From: Trametes villosa
Lineage: Eukaryota > Basidiomycota > Agaricomycetes > Polyporales > Polyporaceae
Assembly (NCBI GenBank): GCA_002964805.2
Contig: PUDQ02000047.1
Location: forward strand, 310,001 to 374,000
Direction: 5' to 3'
Length of the DNA stretch: 64,000 bases
The position numbers and the translations under genes are program-made. Under the pieces are notes generated by a model. It searched no databases, was not told the origin of the DNA, and saw nothing but the letters and a program-made list of their open reading frames with translations. The number at the start of each line of letters is the position of its first letter. Position 1 is the stretch's first letter. Below, in pieces: positions 49,556 to 60,774 of the stretch.

Positions 49556-51726
49556 ATGAACGTCCTCGTCTACTCCGGGCCCTCCACCTCCCCGCCCTCG
49601 CTCTCCCACACCCTCTCCACCCTCCGCGCGGTCCTCCTCCCGCACTACGCAGTGCAGCCCGTCGCGCCGCAGACGCTCGCCGCGCACCCCTGGGCGCCGA
49701 CCTGCGCCCTGCTCGTCGTCCCCGCCTTCCTCCCCGCCGCCAACGCCGTCCCCTCCGCCGCGGCGGAGGCGGTGCAGAAATATGCCGAGCGCGGCGGGAA
49801 GGTGCTCGTGCTGGGAGCGAGTGTGCGCGTGCATGAGAGCAGGGCGCGGGTGTCGCTGGCGGCGGGGATCGAGAGCGTGACTCTCGCGGAGCCGGGGCTG
49901 CTTACTCTCACGGACGCTGAGTCGAGGCTCAACTTCTCGGTCGTGGCATCGAAGGCGGGTACGGCCGACGCGGCGGGGGAACCTGCTACGCTCGAAATTG
50001 AAGCGGGGGTCGTGGGGCCGCTGCTTCGGGTTTCAGGAGGGAACATCGACCTGGCGGCCGTTGCGGGATCGGACGGCTTCTCGATCCTTGCCAACTATGC
50101 GTCCTCGGACGACTCGCTCGCGGTGGCAGGCATCAAGGCGCGCATCGGCAAGGGCGCGGCGGCGTTCTGGAGCACACATCTGGAGTACTCGCCACGCGAA
50201 GAGATTGCAGCCTCAATCCTAACGCAAGACAGCGCCGTCACCCCAGAACGACTTGCGAAGATCGACGAGGGCAGGATCGGCATTCTACGCGACACGCTCG
50301 CCAGTCTAGGTCTCTCACTCCCTGCTCAAGGAAGCGGCGTCGCGCGCCCGACTGCACAGGTCCTCACGGGGGCGCCGTGGCGTCCCGGAGTCGTCCTTAG
50401 CGTCTTGAAGGAGCTGGAGGTGCCCGATCTCGCGGCGGTAGGCGAGAAGGGCTATCAGCTGAAGGACAGCAACGACACGTTCATTGTGCATCCCGCCTCT
50501 GCTGCCGCGGACGTGTTGACTGTCGATCAAGGAAAGCGTTACGCGAGCGAAGACCCCGCGACGTGGAACCCGAAGCATATCGTCGTCTTCGAGGGCCGCG
50601 AGCTGCCTGCACGGGAGCTTGTCCCGCGCTTCGACTTGCAGGCGTACTACGCCGCACTGGAGGAGGCACGCAAAGCACAGGATCTACCCAGCAGCTACAC
50701 AGACGAGGGCTGGGGGTTCGGTGAGGCTCTGCTCTACGGCGAGGTCGTGACTAGCACACAGACAATGCTCGACAAGTACGCCATTCCTCCCTCTCCAGAA
50801 ACTGTGCACTGATAACCGTTCTCCCAGAAACATGCGTCTTCTCTCGACGCTCCCCACCCCGCTCCTCTCGCTCGCCTCCTCCCAGCTCACCGGACGCGGC
50901 CGCGGCGGGAACATATGGCTCTCCCCGCCCGGCTGCCTGCAGTTCTCGCTTCTCCTGCGCGCGCCGCTCTCGGCGCTCCCCGCCCAGCGCGTGGTGTTCG
51001 TGCAGTACCTCGTCGCGCTCGCCGTCGCGGAGGCGTGCCGCGACGCGGCCGTGCTGGGCGCCCACGGCGCGCGCGTGCGCATCAAGTGGCCGAACGACAT
51101 CTATGCGGAGGTGCCGGGGACGGGCGAGAAGCGGAAGATCGGCGGGATCTTGGTGAACACGAGCTTTGGCGGGGGCAAGGTCGAGCTTGTCGTCGGTGCG
51201 CTTTCACCTCCTCCCTCATTCGTGAACAACAGATGTGCTGAATTGTCTGAGTGAAGGTTGCGGGCTGAACGTGCTGAACCCGCCGCCGATCACGTCTCTC
51301 GCGCAGCTCCTCCCGCCGGGGTCAGAGCGGCTCCCGTCAATGGAGAGCACGCTCGCGGCGATCATGACGCGCTTCGAGCGCATGTGGACGACGTTCGTCG
51401 CCGCGCGCGGCTCGTTCGCGCCGTTCATGGACCTCTACCTCGACCGCTGGCTGCACTCGTACGTCCGCCGCACTCACCCTTAACACCCTTGCTGACAGGA
51501 AACATGGTTGTGTAGGGACCAGCTGGTGACGCTGACGACGGTGACGCCGCCGCGCAAGGTGCGCATCGTTGGGATCACGCCCGACTTTGGGCTGCTCCGG
51601 ACGCTGCCTGAGCGGGAGGGGTGGGGCGGGGGCGGGGGCGGGGCGCAGGGCGTGGAGTATATCGACCTCCAGCCGGACGGGAACAGCTTCGACCTCATGG
51701 CGGGGCTCATTAAGACGAAGGCGTAG
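49556..51726 (+). CDS. BPL1: biotin-protein ligase (holocarboxylase synthetase)
   Basis: Four exons: 49556-50775, 50828-51195, 51257-51458, 51516-51726; 666 residues, near yeast Bpl1 in length. It attaches biotin to carboxylases such as acetyl-CoA and pyruvate carboxylase. The N-terminal half is the glutamine-amidotransferase-like BPL_N domain (ALLVVPAFLPAANA, GGKVLVLGASVRVHE). The catalytic half starts at VVTSTQTMLDKN and has the biotinyl-AMP loop GRGRGGNIWLSP, KWPNDIY with its ligand Lys, and KIGGILVN. The C-terminal cap domain has VGITPDFGLLRTL and IDLQPDGNSFDLMAGLI. The first intron falls just before the catalytic loop. Confidence 0.95.
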
Positions 51727-52197
51727 AAGGAAAGACAGCAGCTATGAGTGTGTAGGATAGCACCAGGCTAACAGGAGTTTTCCCTGCAAATGTCCACCGC
51801 TTGAGTGAAACAGAACGCGTCGCCCTGCGACTCGTCGGAAACGCGACGCGATGTCAGAGACGCTGAGACTAGTCACGGGATCGCAAGGTCTTTCCTGCGG
51901 CCGGTGTAGAGCGAGCCGCCCTGCTTCCTTTCTCCCCGCCAACTCCCCGCGCAACTCCCCTGAAACTCGCCGTCGCACCCCACATAACTCACGGCGAATT
52001 CTCTATTTCTGCCCGTGCGGGTTGCACCCGCTCGCACAGCGACATGACTGGCTCATGGCCGGAAGCAGCCCGGTCCCAGGCTTACGCGGTTCGCCGAGGC
52101 TCTTGATTATTGCCCCTGACTTGGACTAGCACCCCTGCGTGCAACATAAGAGCTGTCGCTCGAGTCGCCCGGGATCGCATACGGCAACCGATCCACC
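51727..52197. other. intergenic
   Basis: No gene; promoter region of the next hydrolase. Confidence 0.45.
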
Positions 52198-53749
52198 ATG
52201 GAGAGCAAGCCGTACGTCTTCGACCCGCGCCCCGCCTTCCCGCTCCTTGTCACCGCTCGCCAGTACTGGTCGGCCGACTGTGCGCGAGACGACCCCGACG
52301 CGCTCACGCTCGTCTTTGCGCATGCCACCGGCTATCACAAGGAGCACTGGGAGCCTACGCTGGAGCACCTCTTTGCCCATCTGAAGAGCTCCGGAAATGT
52401 GAAGATACGCGACGCGTGGTGCATCGATGCGCCCAACCACGGAGAGGCTGCAAAGCTCAATGAGAAGGAGCTGCAGTGGGGATACGTGCCAGTCTGTAAG
52501 TCATACGCCGTTTGTCTCTCTGCGCGCGAGTGAAACGCGACTTTTCAGTTCCTTGGGAGGAATATGCGCGCGCCGTACACCTCTTCTTGGCCGGACTCGG
52601 CAAGGGTGTCGATGTCGACTTTTCTAAGCGCAAGCTCGTCGGCGCCGGGCACTCCATGGGCGCGACCGCGATGTGAGTCCCACCCACTCACACTACAGGC
52701 ATCGTCGAATATTCGGCCGGACAAAAGTCGTTTCATAGTTATCCTGGTGGACGTGACCCGTGCCCCCATTTGGGCACACATAGCCGCGTCATAGTCCTTG
52801 GTCTGGCACATAGTTGAACACTCCGATCGGTTATGAGACGACTATTGCCCGGTCACATATTCAAGGATGCCCGCCGTGTCAGTCCCGTGCATACGACCAG
52901 GATCCTCAGCTTCCATGCATTGCCCCTCAGAATCCTCGCGCAGACATACCAGCCGCGCCTCCCCTTCGCCTCCACGATCCTCGTCGATCCGATGATCCTC
53001 CCCCCATCGGTCGACGTCGCCACCGGCGGACCGGGGCCGCAGCGCAACCCGCTGCTCGAGGGCGCGGAGCGGCGGCGCGACGTCTGGCCGAGCCGCGCGG
53101 ACGCGCTCGCGCAGTTCAGCAGCAGGCCGCCGTGGAAGGCGTGGGACGCGCGCGTGCTCGAGTTGTATATCGAACATGGCCTGCGCGAGCTGCCCACTGC
53201 GGAGTATCCGGACAAGACGGAGGGCGTGACGCTGACGTGCGCGAAGACCCAAGAGGCGGTACGTCGCCCGTGTATGCGTGAGGACGATTAGCGGGGACGC
53301 GTGCTAACGGGGGGCACTGGATGCGTGCAGGCATGCTTCCGCGACCGGCTCGGGCGGACGAAGGCGTACCGCTACCTCGCGCAGCTCTGCGCAGACATGC
53401 CGGTGCACTTCATCTGGGGTGGCCTGCCCGACCCCTTCCTGTGAGTCCCCCCTCCCCTCCTTCAGCGTATATATGGATGCATCTGACGGGGTTCTGAGTA
53501 GGACGGAGGATAACCGGCAGGCTGTCATGACGCACGCGACGCTGAGAAAGCACGCGTCGGACCAGCGCGTCGCGGGCGCGGGACACCTGGTATGCGCGCA
53601 TATATGCTGTGATTTGGCTGCGTACACTTTCTCACGAGAGGAATCATTGGTAGATTCCGCAGATGCAGCCGGAGGGCCTCGCTGACGCGCTCTGGAACAC
53701 GCTGGCCGCGACCAGGAAGACAGACGAAGGCGCGCGCAGTCGGCTGTGA
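52198..53749 (+). CDS. alpha/beta hydrolase fold protein
   Basis: Six exons: 52198-52495, 52549-52672, 52901-53258, 53331-53440, 53502-53589, 53654-53749; 357 residues. LVFAHATGYHKEHW gives the oxyanion loop, VGAGHSMGATA the nucleophile Ser, FIWGGLPDPF the region of the acid, and RVAGAGHLIPQMQPEGL the catalytic His. All triad positions are present, so it should be an active hydrolase. It resembles fungal peroxisomal/cytosolic lipase-like AB hydrolases, but the substrate cannot be named. No signal peptide. Intron 2 is 228 bp, three to four times the others, and carries an imperfect inverted repeat. Confidence 0.88.
52696..52871. mobile_element. MITE-like inverted-repeat element inside intron 2 of the hydrolase gene
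   Basis: Left arm 52696-52735 (starts GGCATCGTCGAATAT) and right arm 52832-52871 (ends ATATTCAAGGATGCC) match as inverted repeats at about 31 of 40 positions around a core of about 96 bp. No reading frame lies inside. Target duplication was not found. Calling it a decayed transposon is inference. Confidence 0.5.
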
Positions 53750-54287
53750 GCGCCGGTAAGTCTACATCGCCATCCTGCTTTGGGGAGGTATTCCAGGCAA
53801 ACGCCGCCCTGGCGTGCTCGGATAGAGCCTGTGTGTTTGTTGTATGCCTATCGATGGTTCCCCCCGGTTATGCGCCATGGTCGGCCTTGTGTATGAGTGC
53901 GGGTCTGCCAAAGAGTCGTTTATTGCGAGGTGTTCGGTAGCATCGCTGACCTAGTCGAATATCGCTCCGACTAGTATCATTCCGCTCTAGATTTCTCTGT
54001 AGTCCTCCATCTCCATGCGTTATCCACGCATAATTCCGATCCAGCCTCTAGGTGTTTCGTCGTCTCTGAGTCACGCCCAGGGGATTATACATATACCAAG
54101 TATACCTGTAGGCTTGGTGAGCCGTGACGCGCTCGCGACTCCTTTCAGCGCGCCACAGTTTTACACGAACACATACAAATTTCCTGGGAGTGAAGGACTC
54201 ACACAATACAACAATACAGCACCGTGCATACTACCCGGCTGCCAGTGACAAGCAGATGGTCGACGGTGCACATGTCACTGCGAAACG
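53750..54287. other. intergenic between convergent genes
   Basis: Nothing recognised. Confidence 0.4.
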
Positions 54288-56175
54288 CTACAATTTCTGT
54301 GAGATCAAGGATGGTTCAATATGAAGCCGCTGACTGTCTGCACGCATGCGCTCCTGACGTGCTACGGCAGCTCTGCATCGAGAATTAAGATTCGCACAGA
54401 ACCCAGCGTGCGAGTGGATGAACGTACTGCGATTGCGGCGCGGTGGCACGGGTGTACACACGCCTCCCTTGTCATCACGGACGACATCATACTCCTCCCA
54501 GCGGACAACGCACCCATGACTTGGCGTCCAAATCTTGATAGTTTGGAGTGAAGGCGCCAGCGCGCGCGCGAGCGTGTCCGCGATGGCCTGTATCCTGATA
54601 GCGAAGTGTTCCATCTCCGGATAACCATACCCATACCGGTTGCTGATTATGTGGCGGCCGCCCGTGAAGTGTCGTTGTGTGGGCGTGTCCGGCAAATCTA
54701 GGTAGAGGGAAAGCGTACACAGGTGCGGGAGCATCGCTAGAGCCTCACAGATGCGCTCCTGGCGCAGAACACTGATCAGTAGTCGTTCGCTTCCGGAGGC
54801 AGACGAGCGACGCACCAGCGGGATCTCCGTCGCTTGCGTCGCGCGATATCGCACAATTTTCAAGGTGGTTAGGTCGGGGAACGCCTTCCCTATATGCGAC
54901 AGCAATTCGTCGTCTGCGCCGTCTTCCCAGTACTCGATCTCGAGACTAGCCAGGTTCGGGAACCGGCAACGCTGCAGAATAGACAGCAGCTCCGAAGACC
55001 GGACGAGCGGCCACTGCCACTGCGCGTCCGCTGGGACGCACCCCGCCATGTCCATACCCCGAGCATCCGCGTAGTGGGGTGTGTATCGAAGCGAGAGGCT
55101 GCGGATGCCCAGGGGTAGCGCGTCGTATATCGCGTCGTGGACCTGCGGGCAGGTAAGCGTGAGGTGGCGGAGATTGGGCCAGGGCCAGTCTGCGACGTGT
55201 CCGGGTGGCCAGAAGGGCTGTGGAGAGACGCCCTCCCTGAGCCCGAGCTTCAGCTCGAGCAGCTCGAGGTGGGGCATGTGCGCTAGCAAGGCGATGAAGG
55301 GTAGAGGTGGATTTCCGACCGTCTTGTGTTCGCCCCGGAGACGCAGTTCGCGGAGGCGCGGCCACTCCCACGTGAAGCAGATCCGTTCGAGCGGGGCCTC
55401 GTCCATGGGGAGCTGCAGCCGCTCCAGCTCCAGGTGGCGCCGCGACAGAACGATCTGCAGAATCTGTCGCTCTGACGGGTAGACAGTCGAGCGAGCACGA
55501 CGCTCGGGTAGCGTGAAGGAGAAGGAGGTGAGAGGCGCAATAGTGTCCAGAGAAATCTCGTCGTGGGGGCCGAGAACGGGCGCGAGACGATGGAAGTGGA
55601 AAGAGAGCTCTTGGATGTGCGGCGAAGAGAGCGGTAATTGGATGACCGGCCACGGGAGACCATGATTGAACGGCTCGCCAAGCTGAAACGAGACGTCGCG
55701 GAGTCGGGGCAGGCTGCGTAGCATAGTCTCCACGAAGGGTACGTTATAGATACCGCACAGCATCTCGTTCTTGGTATATTTGAGCAGCTGCTTGCGCATA
55801 TCGAGGGGGATGCCGCGGCGCTGGGAGACACTCATGTCTGGGCAACAATCGACGAAACGAAGAGCGCTATGCGATACGTCAGGAAGAGACATTCACGGGC
55901 GTAACCTTATCCGTTCCATACCTGATATACTGACCGACGCTCGGTGGGGGAAGGGGCATGGTCCTCGGAGGTTGGAGGCTGTACACGGTCCGCTTTCTGA
56001 ACAGGACAGGCATGCACCGCGACCGTATACGTCGGCACGTTATAGACAAAGAAGACACGGCGTGCAGAAGCGATGCCATTTCGACGATAAGATCCAGGAT
56101 GTCGTCGTTTAGTATGAGGATACTGGGGGAGAGCTGGTAAGCTGAAATCGAACGCCAACGGTCGTCATGGAACAC
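54288..56175 (-). CDS. F-box/LRR-like protein, copy E
   Basis: Three exons: 56175-55922, 55866-54816 (1051 nt, as in copies B and D), 54758-54288. The frame is open throughout. The 57-bp second intron is a multiple of three without a stop, so retention would also give a protein; copy D supports splicing there. SILILNDDILDLIVEMASLL with CRRIRSRCMPVLF is the F-box-like part. Leu-rich segments follow: LPRLRDVSFQL, SPHIQELSFHF, WPRLRELRLRGEH, MPHLELLELKL, WPNLRHLTLTC, LPHLCTLSLYL. The C-terminal 60 residues after EEYDVVRDD do not match copies B-D and may be read-through of lost sequence. A role as ubiquitin-ligase adaptor is family inference. Confidence 0.8.
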
Positions 56176-56641
56176 CTACGACTTGGAACCGTATACATTC
56201 ATGTCGAGAACTGGCATATTTCAAGATGTAACGTTATACAGGCTAAGATGCTGTCAGCCCACAGCTTATAGGCAGCTGCAGATCGTGAGGGTTGGGAGGT
56301 GAGTGGCGGCCCGGGAGTCGTGAGAGCATCCGAGTCGCGCGATGTAACGAGGTTTACACACGCTTGTAGACCGAGTGTTACAAGGTTTACACGCGCTGGT
56401 AGGCTATACTAATGCGAGAGTCTATCACAATACAAACACGGCCGCTTATACTAATAGTCGCTACTTGCTTCGATGGTAGCTCTTCCATCTCTCCGTGCGT
56501 TAGTGTCCAACCCAACCTTTCCCCTCCGTCCCTGGTCCAGAACGCGAACACGAAGAAAGGACTATCATGATTCAGAGAAACAAATACAGCAACAGACAGG
56601 AATGCAGCCTGATGTACACGAACCCCGAGTCTGCCCCCCTC
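56176..56641. other. intergenic
   Basis: AT-richer stretch with short repeated words (GTTTACAC twice near 56352-56392). No gene. Confidence 0.4.
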
Positions 56642-57342
56642 TCACACGCAAAACTCGATCAGCAGGCTAACGTCGTTGCCCCCGCACGCCACGATCGCGC
56701 CCTGGTCGTCCGGCGTGTGCATCGCGGAGCCGCAGTCCGCGCTCGCGCACGTCTGCCCGAACCCGGAGCACGTGCCGAAGTAGCGGAACGAGACCGAGCC
56801 GACGTTGAACGCGTGCGGCGGGATGAGGCTGATGTCCGCGAGCGACGTCGGGTTCGCGAGGTTCAGCTCGACCGTCGCGCAGTTCTCCCCGTTGAAGCCG
56901 CATTGGCCTGTGCGCGGCGCGCGTGTCAGCGTGAGGAAGGGGCTGGCGTGGGGGGCGCGGACGTACCAGTCTGCAGGTAGCTGTGGAGGAGACGACGCTC
57001 GTCAGTGGTTAGGTGGCGACGAGGAAAGAGAGGCTCACGCTATGGCGCTGTTAATCGGGCCGTTACTGACAAAGTCTCCGCCGGTGGAGAGGATCCTGCC
57101 GCCCGAGATGAGAGTCGGCTGCGCGTGTCGTCAGTCAACCGACGAGGTACTCGCTCTGATCTGCTCGCTCACAGTCCCGGTACCGCACCTGCAGAGCGTC
57201 TGGCGTGAGCGATGAGACGAATGGCCGCACTATGAATCTCGTACCTGTTCAGGAAGCGGACAAGGTGGCCCTCGGCGGAGACAAGAGTGCTCGTGCTGAC
57301 GGCGACGGCGACGGAAGCCACGAAATAGCTAGAGAAACGCAT
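56642..57342 (-). CDS. secreted basidiomycete glycopeptide-type protein
   Basis: Five exons: 57342-57245, 57188-57173 (16 nt), 57118-57039, 56980-56967 (14 nt), 56907-56642; 157 residues. Signal peptide MRFSSYFVASVAVAVSTST with cleavage near VSAEG. The mature protein reads HLVRFLNRCGTGTPTLISGG, STGGDFVSNGPINSAIAYLQ and CGFNGENCATVELNLANPTS. It then has DISLIPPHAFNVGSVSFRYF and a Cys-rich end (CSGFGQTCASADCGSAM). This pattern is that of small secreted proteins annotated as glycopeptides in mushrooms; they have even numbers of cysteines and no known activity. Both micro-exons are needed to keep the frame and the family sequence. Confidence 0.88.
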
Positions 57343-57591
57343 CGTCCGAAGAGTGCTGTGGCAGGCGAGTAGTGGAGGCGGATTCTGGTTGCCAGTGTTT
57401 GTGCATCCTCGTTCGCATCCATGAAGTGTTTATGTAGCCCCAAGCAGTGTCTGCCGTCCGAGCCTGCCCTAGCCGGAGCAGTCCTGGTGACGCTGTCCGC
57501 AGTCCGCTCATTCACGGCCCACGCTGCCGTGACAGCGGCTGTCGTCTACAGCTACACGCGCGGAGCTACATATTGGATGTGCGGCTGGCCG

Positions 57592-57982
57592 TCAGCATGG
57601 CGGCAAGGCGGTGCTAAAACCACTCTATCGTACATACCATAGTCATGCACAACATCGGCATCGACGCGGTAGCCTTGAATTGTGTCTAGCATGGGGCGTC
57701 CTCGTCTTGGCGGCTCTCATCCTAGCCGTAAGTAGCCATTCTGTCTCGTCTATGGGCATTTGCTGTGCCATGGCCTCTACAAGCGGCGGGTGTTCGAGTT
57801 CTTGTGAGGTCCAGGTCCGGCTGCTTCGCGGGTCGATGGCCCCTCAGGCCAGCTGCTGTCCGCTGCTCTCTCGTCCGCTGCTCAAGCGGTCGTAACAGAC
57901 TGAACTGCCGTCCAACGGCACAAGGCTTCGCGGTGATACCTGCCAAGAGAACGGTCATCAGCATAGCGGCAAGGGGGTGCTA
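57592..57982. repeat. pair of 25-bp direct repeats
   Basis: 57592-57616 and 57958-57982 differ at two of 25 positions (core GCGGCAAGG.GGTGCTA). Similarity continues loosely downstream of each copy (TACCAT..CA). The 341-bp spacer has no gene. Confidence 0.6.
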
Positions 57983-58861
57983 GAGCGATGCCGCCCTGCG
58001 TACCATCAGCATATGCATACACAGTGTGCGCGCCGACAACACAACCGCAAGTCTATCTCGCACGAGGAGTCGTGTCTGGGCACATCTGCCCAGTAGTCAC
58101 GCAGCAGGAATCGAAGCATGGATGGTCCGTTTGGCCCATTTGTGGTAGACGCTCCCCTACGAGTCGACGTTGTCCAGCGCGTTATATCGCCGACTGGGGA
58201 CAAGTATCCTTTTTCCAGGGATACACCGATCTCGAAAGGTGCTGGGATATCGACGCCAGCTTCGCTACTAATTGCAGTGCTAGAGCGTAGTACGTACGGC
58301 ATGCAATACTGCTGAGGCTACGCGGGTTCGCGCTTCAGGTTGGAGACAGCTTGCGCCTAATTCCGATTGTTCATCCTTTTTCCAGAGCTCCTTGCCGCGA
58401 GTTTGCCAGATGGTACGACGAAATGCCGAAGCTGCGCTCTACTGCAGGGCTGGAGCCTGGCAGAGGGAGAGACAGAACGAAAGCTGACGCGTCGACGCCG
58501 TCGCGCTGAGTAACACGCGCTCACGTGCGCTAGCGATACTCGTGACCCGCGGTCAAGATCGCGATTCCCACTACGGACAAGGGCGTATACCACCCTCCCG
58601 GAAAGGTCCTAGAAAGTCCCAAGGAAGGCATCTTTTCACGAGACTGTCAGGGCGACTTTCCCACCATCTGGAAGAAAGACTTTCCCGTCCATATCCCTAA
58701 CCTTTTAGGGTATCGCCCGAGTTCACTTTTGTCGTCATGAGAAATGTGTGCAAAAGTTAGCCTGTTTCAGGCATTCTACGGCTCCGGAAAGGCCCCGGAA
58801 AGGCAATGTGTCTCGCAAATTTCATCCTGATTTCCCTAGGAGACAAAGGGATCCTATTTCG

Positions 58862-58886
58862 GACATTTCTCGGTCAGAGAAATGTC
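58862..58886. repeat. perfect 10-bp hairpin (GACATTTCTC/GAGAAATGTC)
   Basis: Perfect arms around the 5-nt loop GGTCA. Related GAGAAATGTG occurs at about 58739. Confidence 0.6.
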
Positions 58887-58940
58887 GACTGTGTCGAGCC
58901 TGTGCTTTGCTCAGAAATACCCTAGAAAGGCAGTCTTTCT

Positions 58941-59004
58941 GTGTCATTTTCGACGCAAGGAAAGGCGCGTGATCAGTAACCTTTCCCTCCACCGAAAATG
59001 ACAC
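58941..59004. repeat. 12-bp perfect inverted repeat with partial extension
   Basis: GTGTCATTTTCG at 58941-58952 pairs with 58993-59004. Inner AAGGAAAGG and CCTTTCC words and outer CTTTC/GAAAG words extend the symmetry imperfectly. Confidence 0.6.
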
Positions 59005-59027
59005 GGAAAGCAGACCGGCTGCTGTGG

Positions 59028-59133
59028 GGGAAAGTTTACCTGCCGCAGGGGGCGGTAGGATGCCTTTCCCTGAACTTAATACTCCCCAGAAAGCCTACCA
59101 CCCGCATCTAGGGAAAGTTTACCTGCCGCAGGG
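59028..59133. repeat. identical 23-bp direct repeats 83 bp apart (start to start)
   Basis: GGGAAAGTTTACCTGCCGCAGGG-type units at 59028-59050 and 59111-59133 are identical. Confidence 0.7.
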
Positions 59134-59160
59134 CCGTCGTTGTGCTATGCGGCGCAAGAT

Positions 59161-59290
59161 GTCGCGCCGTGTCGCGCCGTGTCGCGCCGTGTCGCGACGC
59201 GAGGTGTCGCGCCGTGTCGCGCCGTGTCGCGACGCGAGTGTCCCACAGCGTCGCCATGCGCGGCGCCGCGCAGTGTCGCGTCGCGTCGCA
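59161..59290. repeat. tandem GTCGCGCCGT / GTCGCGACGC repeats
   Basis: Three head-to-tail GTCGCGCCGT units at 59161-59190 are followed by GTCGCGACGC variants and two more units, then degenerate CGCGTCGC words. Confidence 0.8.
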
Positions 59291-59439
59291 CTCGTGCAGT
59301 ATCGTATGTGCTACAAAGTTGCGTATAGATATAGTTGTGTGTACATATGGGGTATCGTATCGGCCGCTAGAACGAAGCACCGCACTCGATGCGGGCGTGC
59401 ACGGCCTACGGCTGCGCGACAATGTGAGTGTTTATGAGC

Positions 59440-59585
59440 GGGCGGGCGAGCGGGTGAGCGGGTCGACCGGGCGACCGGGCGGGCGGGGGAGCGAGCGGGC
59501 GGGCGGGCGGGCGGGCGGGCGGGCGGCGAGGGGCGGGCGGGGGAGCGAGCGGGCGGGCGGGGGAGCGGGCGGGAGCGGGGCGGTG
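59440..59585 (+). repeat. G-rich GGGC simple repeat, potential G-quadruplex
   Basis: About 145 bp dominated by GGGC units with many runs of three or more G's on the plus strand. Confidence 0.8.
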
Positions 59586-60010
59586 CGTCGCCTCACCGTG
59601 GTGCAAGGTAGAGTGGACGAAGAAGCGGCGCCGCGCGTACGACGCGGAGTGCCGCAGTACACACAATCAGAGAACAAAGACCCGCCCCACCGCGCGCCAC
59701 ACCACGTGTGCCGCAACGCGGTGCACCGAGGTGTAGCGCGCAGCGAGTATAACGCGGCCGGGCGTCTCACGATCGCACAATACAGTGCCACTGGGCCGCG
59801 CGGTGCCGCGCGGCGCGACGCGGTGCGACGCAGTACCGCTCGACGCGCGTCAGTGCGCGTCCGTCGTCGCGACACAGTGCCCCGTAGCGGTGCAAAATGA
59901 AGCAGGTGTGCCGAAGCGTAGCAGATCGAGCTTGAACGAGTGGACACGCATTCGCAGGCAGGCGCTGTGAAGTACGGCTCACGCCACTGATATTAAATTC
60001 GATGGTACAT

Positions 60011-60563
60011 TTACTCGTCGCGAGCAATCCGTCCCTCGCGCCGACGAATGTGGTAGTCTAGGAGGTCATCGAAACAGGTGGCAATCTGATAGAACGCCGA
60101 GGTCAATAACAAACAGCGTGGAAGGCAACAGAGACTCACGTCGTCGTAGGTCACTCGACGTTTGGGGACATTTTCCGAGGAGTATTGTCCGGCGTGGATT
60201 GCTGCCATGAGATCGAGGCAGAACACATCCTTCGCATCGCGGTTCAGAGCCGACGTCTTCCAGCGTTCCTGTAGGCTGACGTAGAATTTTTCGGGCGTGC
60301 ACTTGATGGTCGATGTGGGGGTTCCGTAGAGCATGATCTCTGCCTCCGATAGGCGCGGGCAGAACTCCGCAACGTCGTGGTAGCTAGAGAGCTTCAGCAG
60401 ACGACGCAGGTGCCGGCGTACAACAGCCTGTGGCATTGCTTGAGCGACTTCTGAAGCGGGAGCGTGCAGTTGATACACTCACGCGCAGACCGATCTGGTG
60501 TAATTCAACACCGTCAGTTGCACTGCCGCTGGTGTCGCAAGAGGATTCTCCAGAGGTAGACAT
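60011..60563 (-). CDS. unrecognised family, N-half gene (147 residues)
   Basis: Three exons: 60563-60483, 60427-60140, 60085-60011; phases agree. It begins MSTSGESSCDTSGS and then aligns with the first half of the large gene at 62.1 kb: AVVRRHLRRLLKLSSYHDVA against ASVRKHLKTLLKFSTWEELV. Further shared blocks are LSEAEIMLY/LTDDEIEGY, CTPEKFYV/CTVENFRI, LNRDAKDVFCLDLM/FNMEARDIFVQNLL and IATCFDDLLDYHI/IGDALDRHIEY. Introns sit at the same two places as in the large gene. It stops (RIARDE) just where the large gene continues into a Lys-rich linker and second half. The product is helical and soluble-looking; function unknown. Either a true short paralogue or a truncated copy. Confidence 0.65.
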
Positions 60564-60774
60564 GGTAGTGGGGTAGGATGCGGGAGACGAGAGGAGAGCT
60601 GAAGATGGGGAGTACTACGCCCCACTCTACCATGATATAGTGAGTCCTCGACGATGCTTGGACACGTCCTGCACGCGGACGGCGGCCAAGCTGGACACAT
60701 CGGGAAGACGGCCAATGCACTTCTGTATCTGGCGTCGATAAGGCACCCAACAACAACGAGCAACAGCAAACACT

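Larger units (their letters stand above)
57343..60010. other. repeat-rich gene-free region
   Basis: About 2.7 kb with no supportable gene, containing the direct, inverted, tandem and G-rich repeats listed separately. Open frames at 59.0-59.9 kb are products of simple repeats. Confidence 0.6.

Noticed and set aside
59142..59947. Long open frames over 59.1-59.9 kb on both strands
   Set aside because: They are translations of CG-rich tandem and simple repeats, giving Arg/Gly/Pro/Ala runs.
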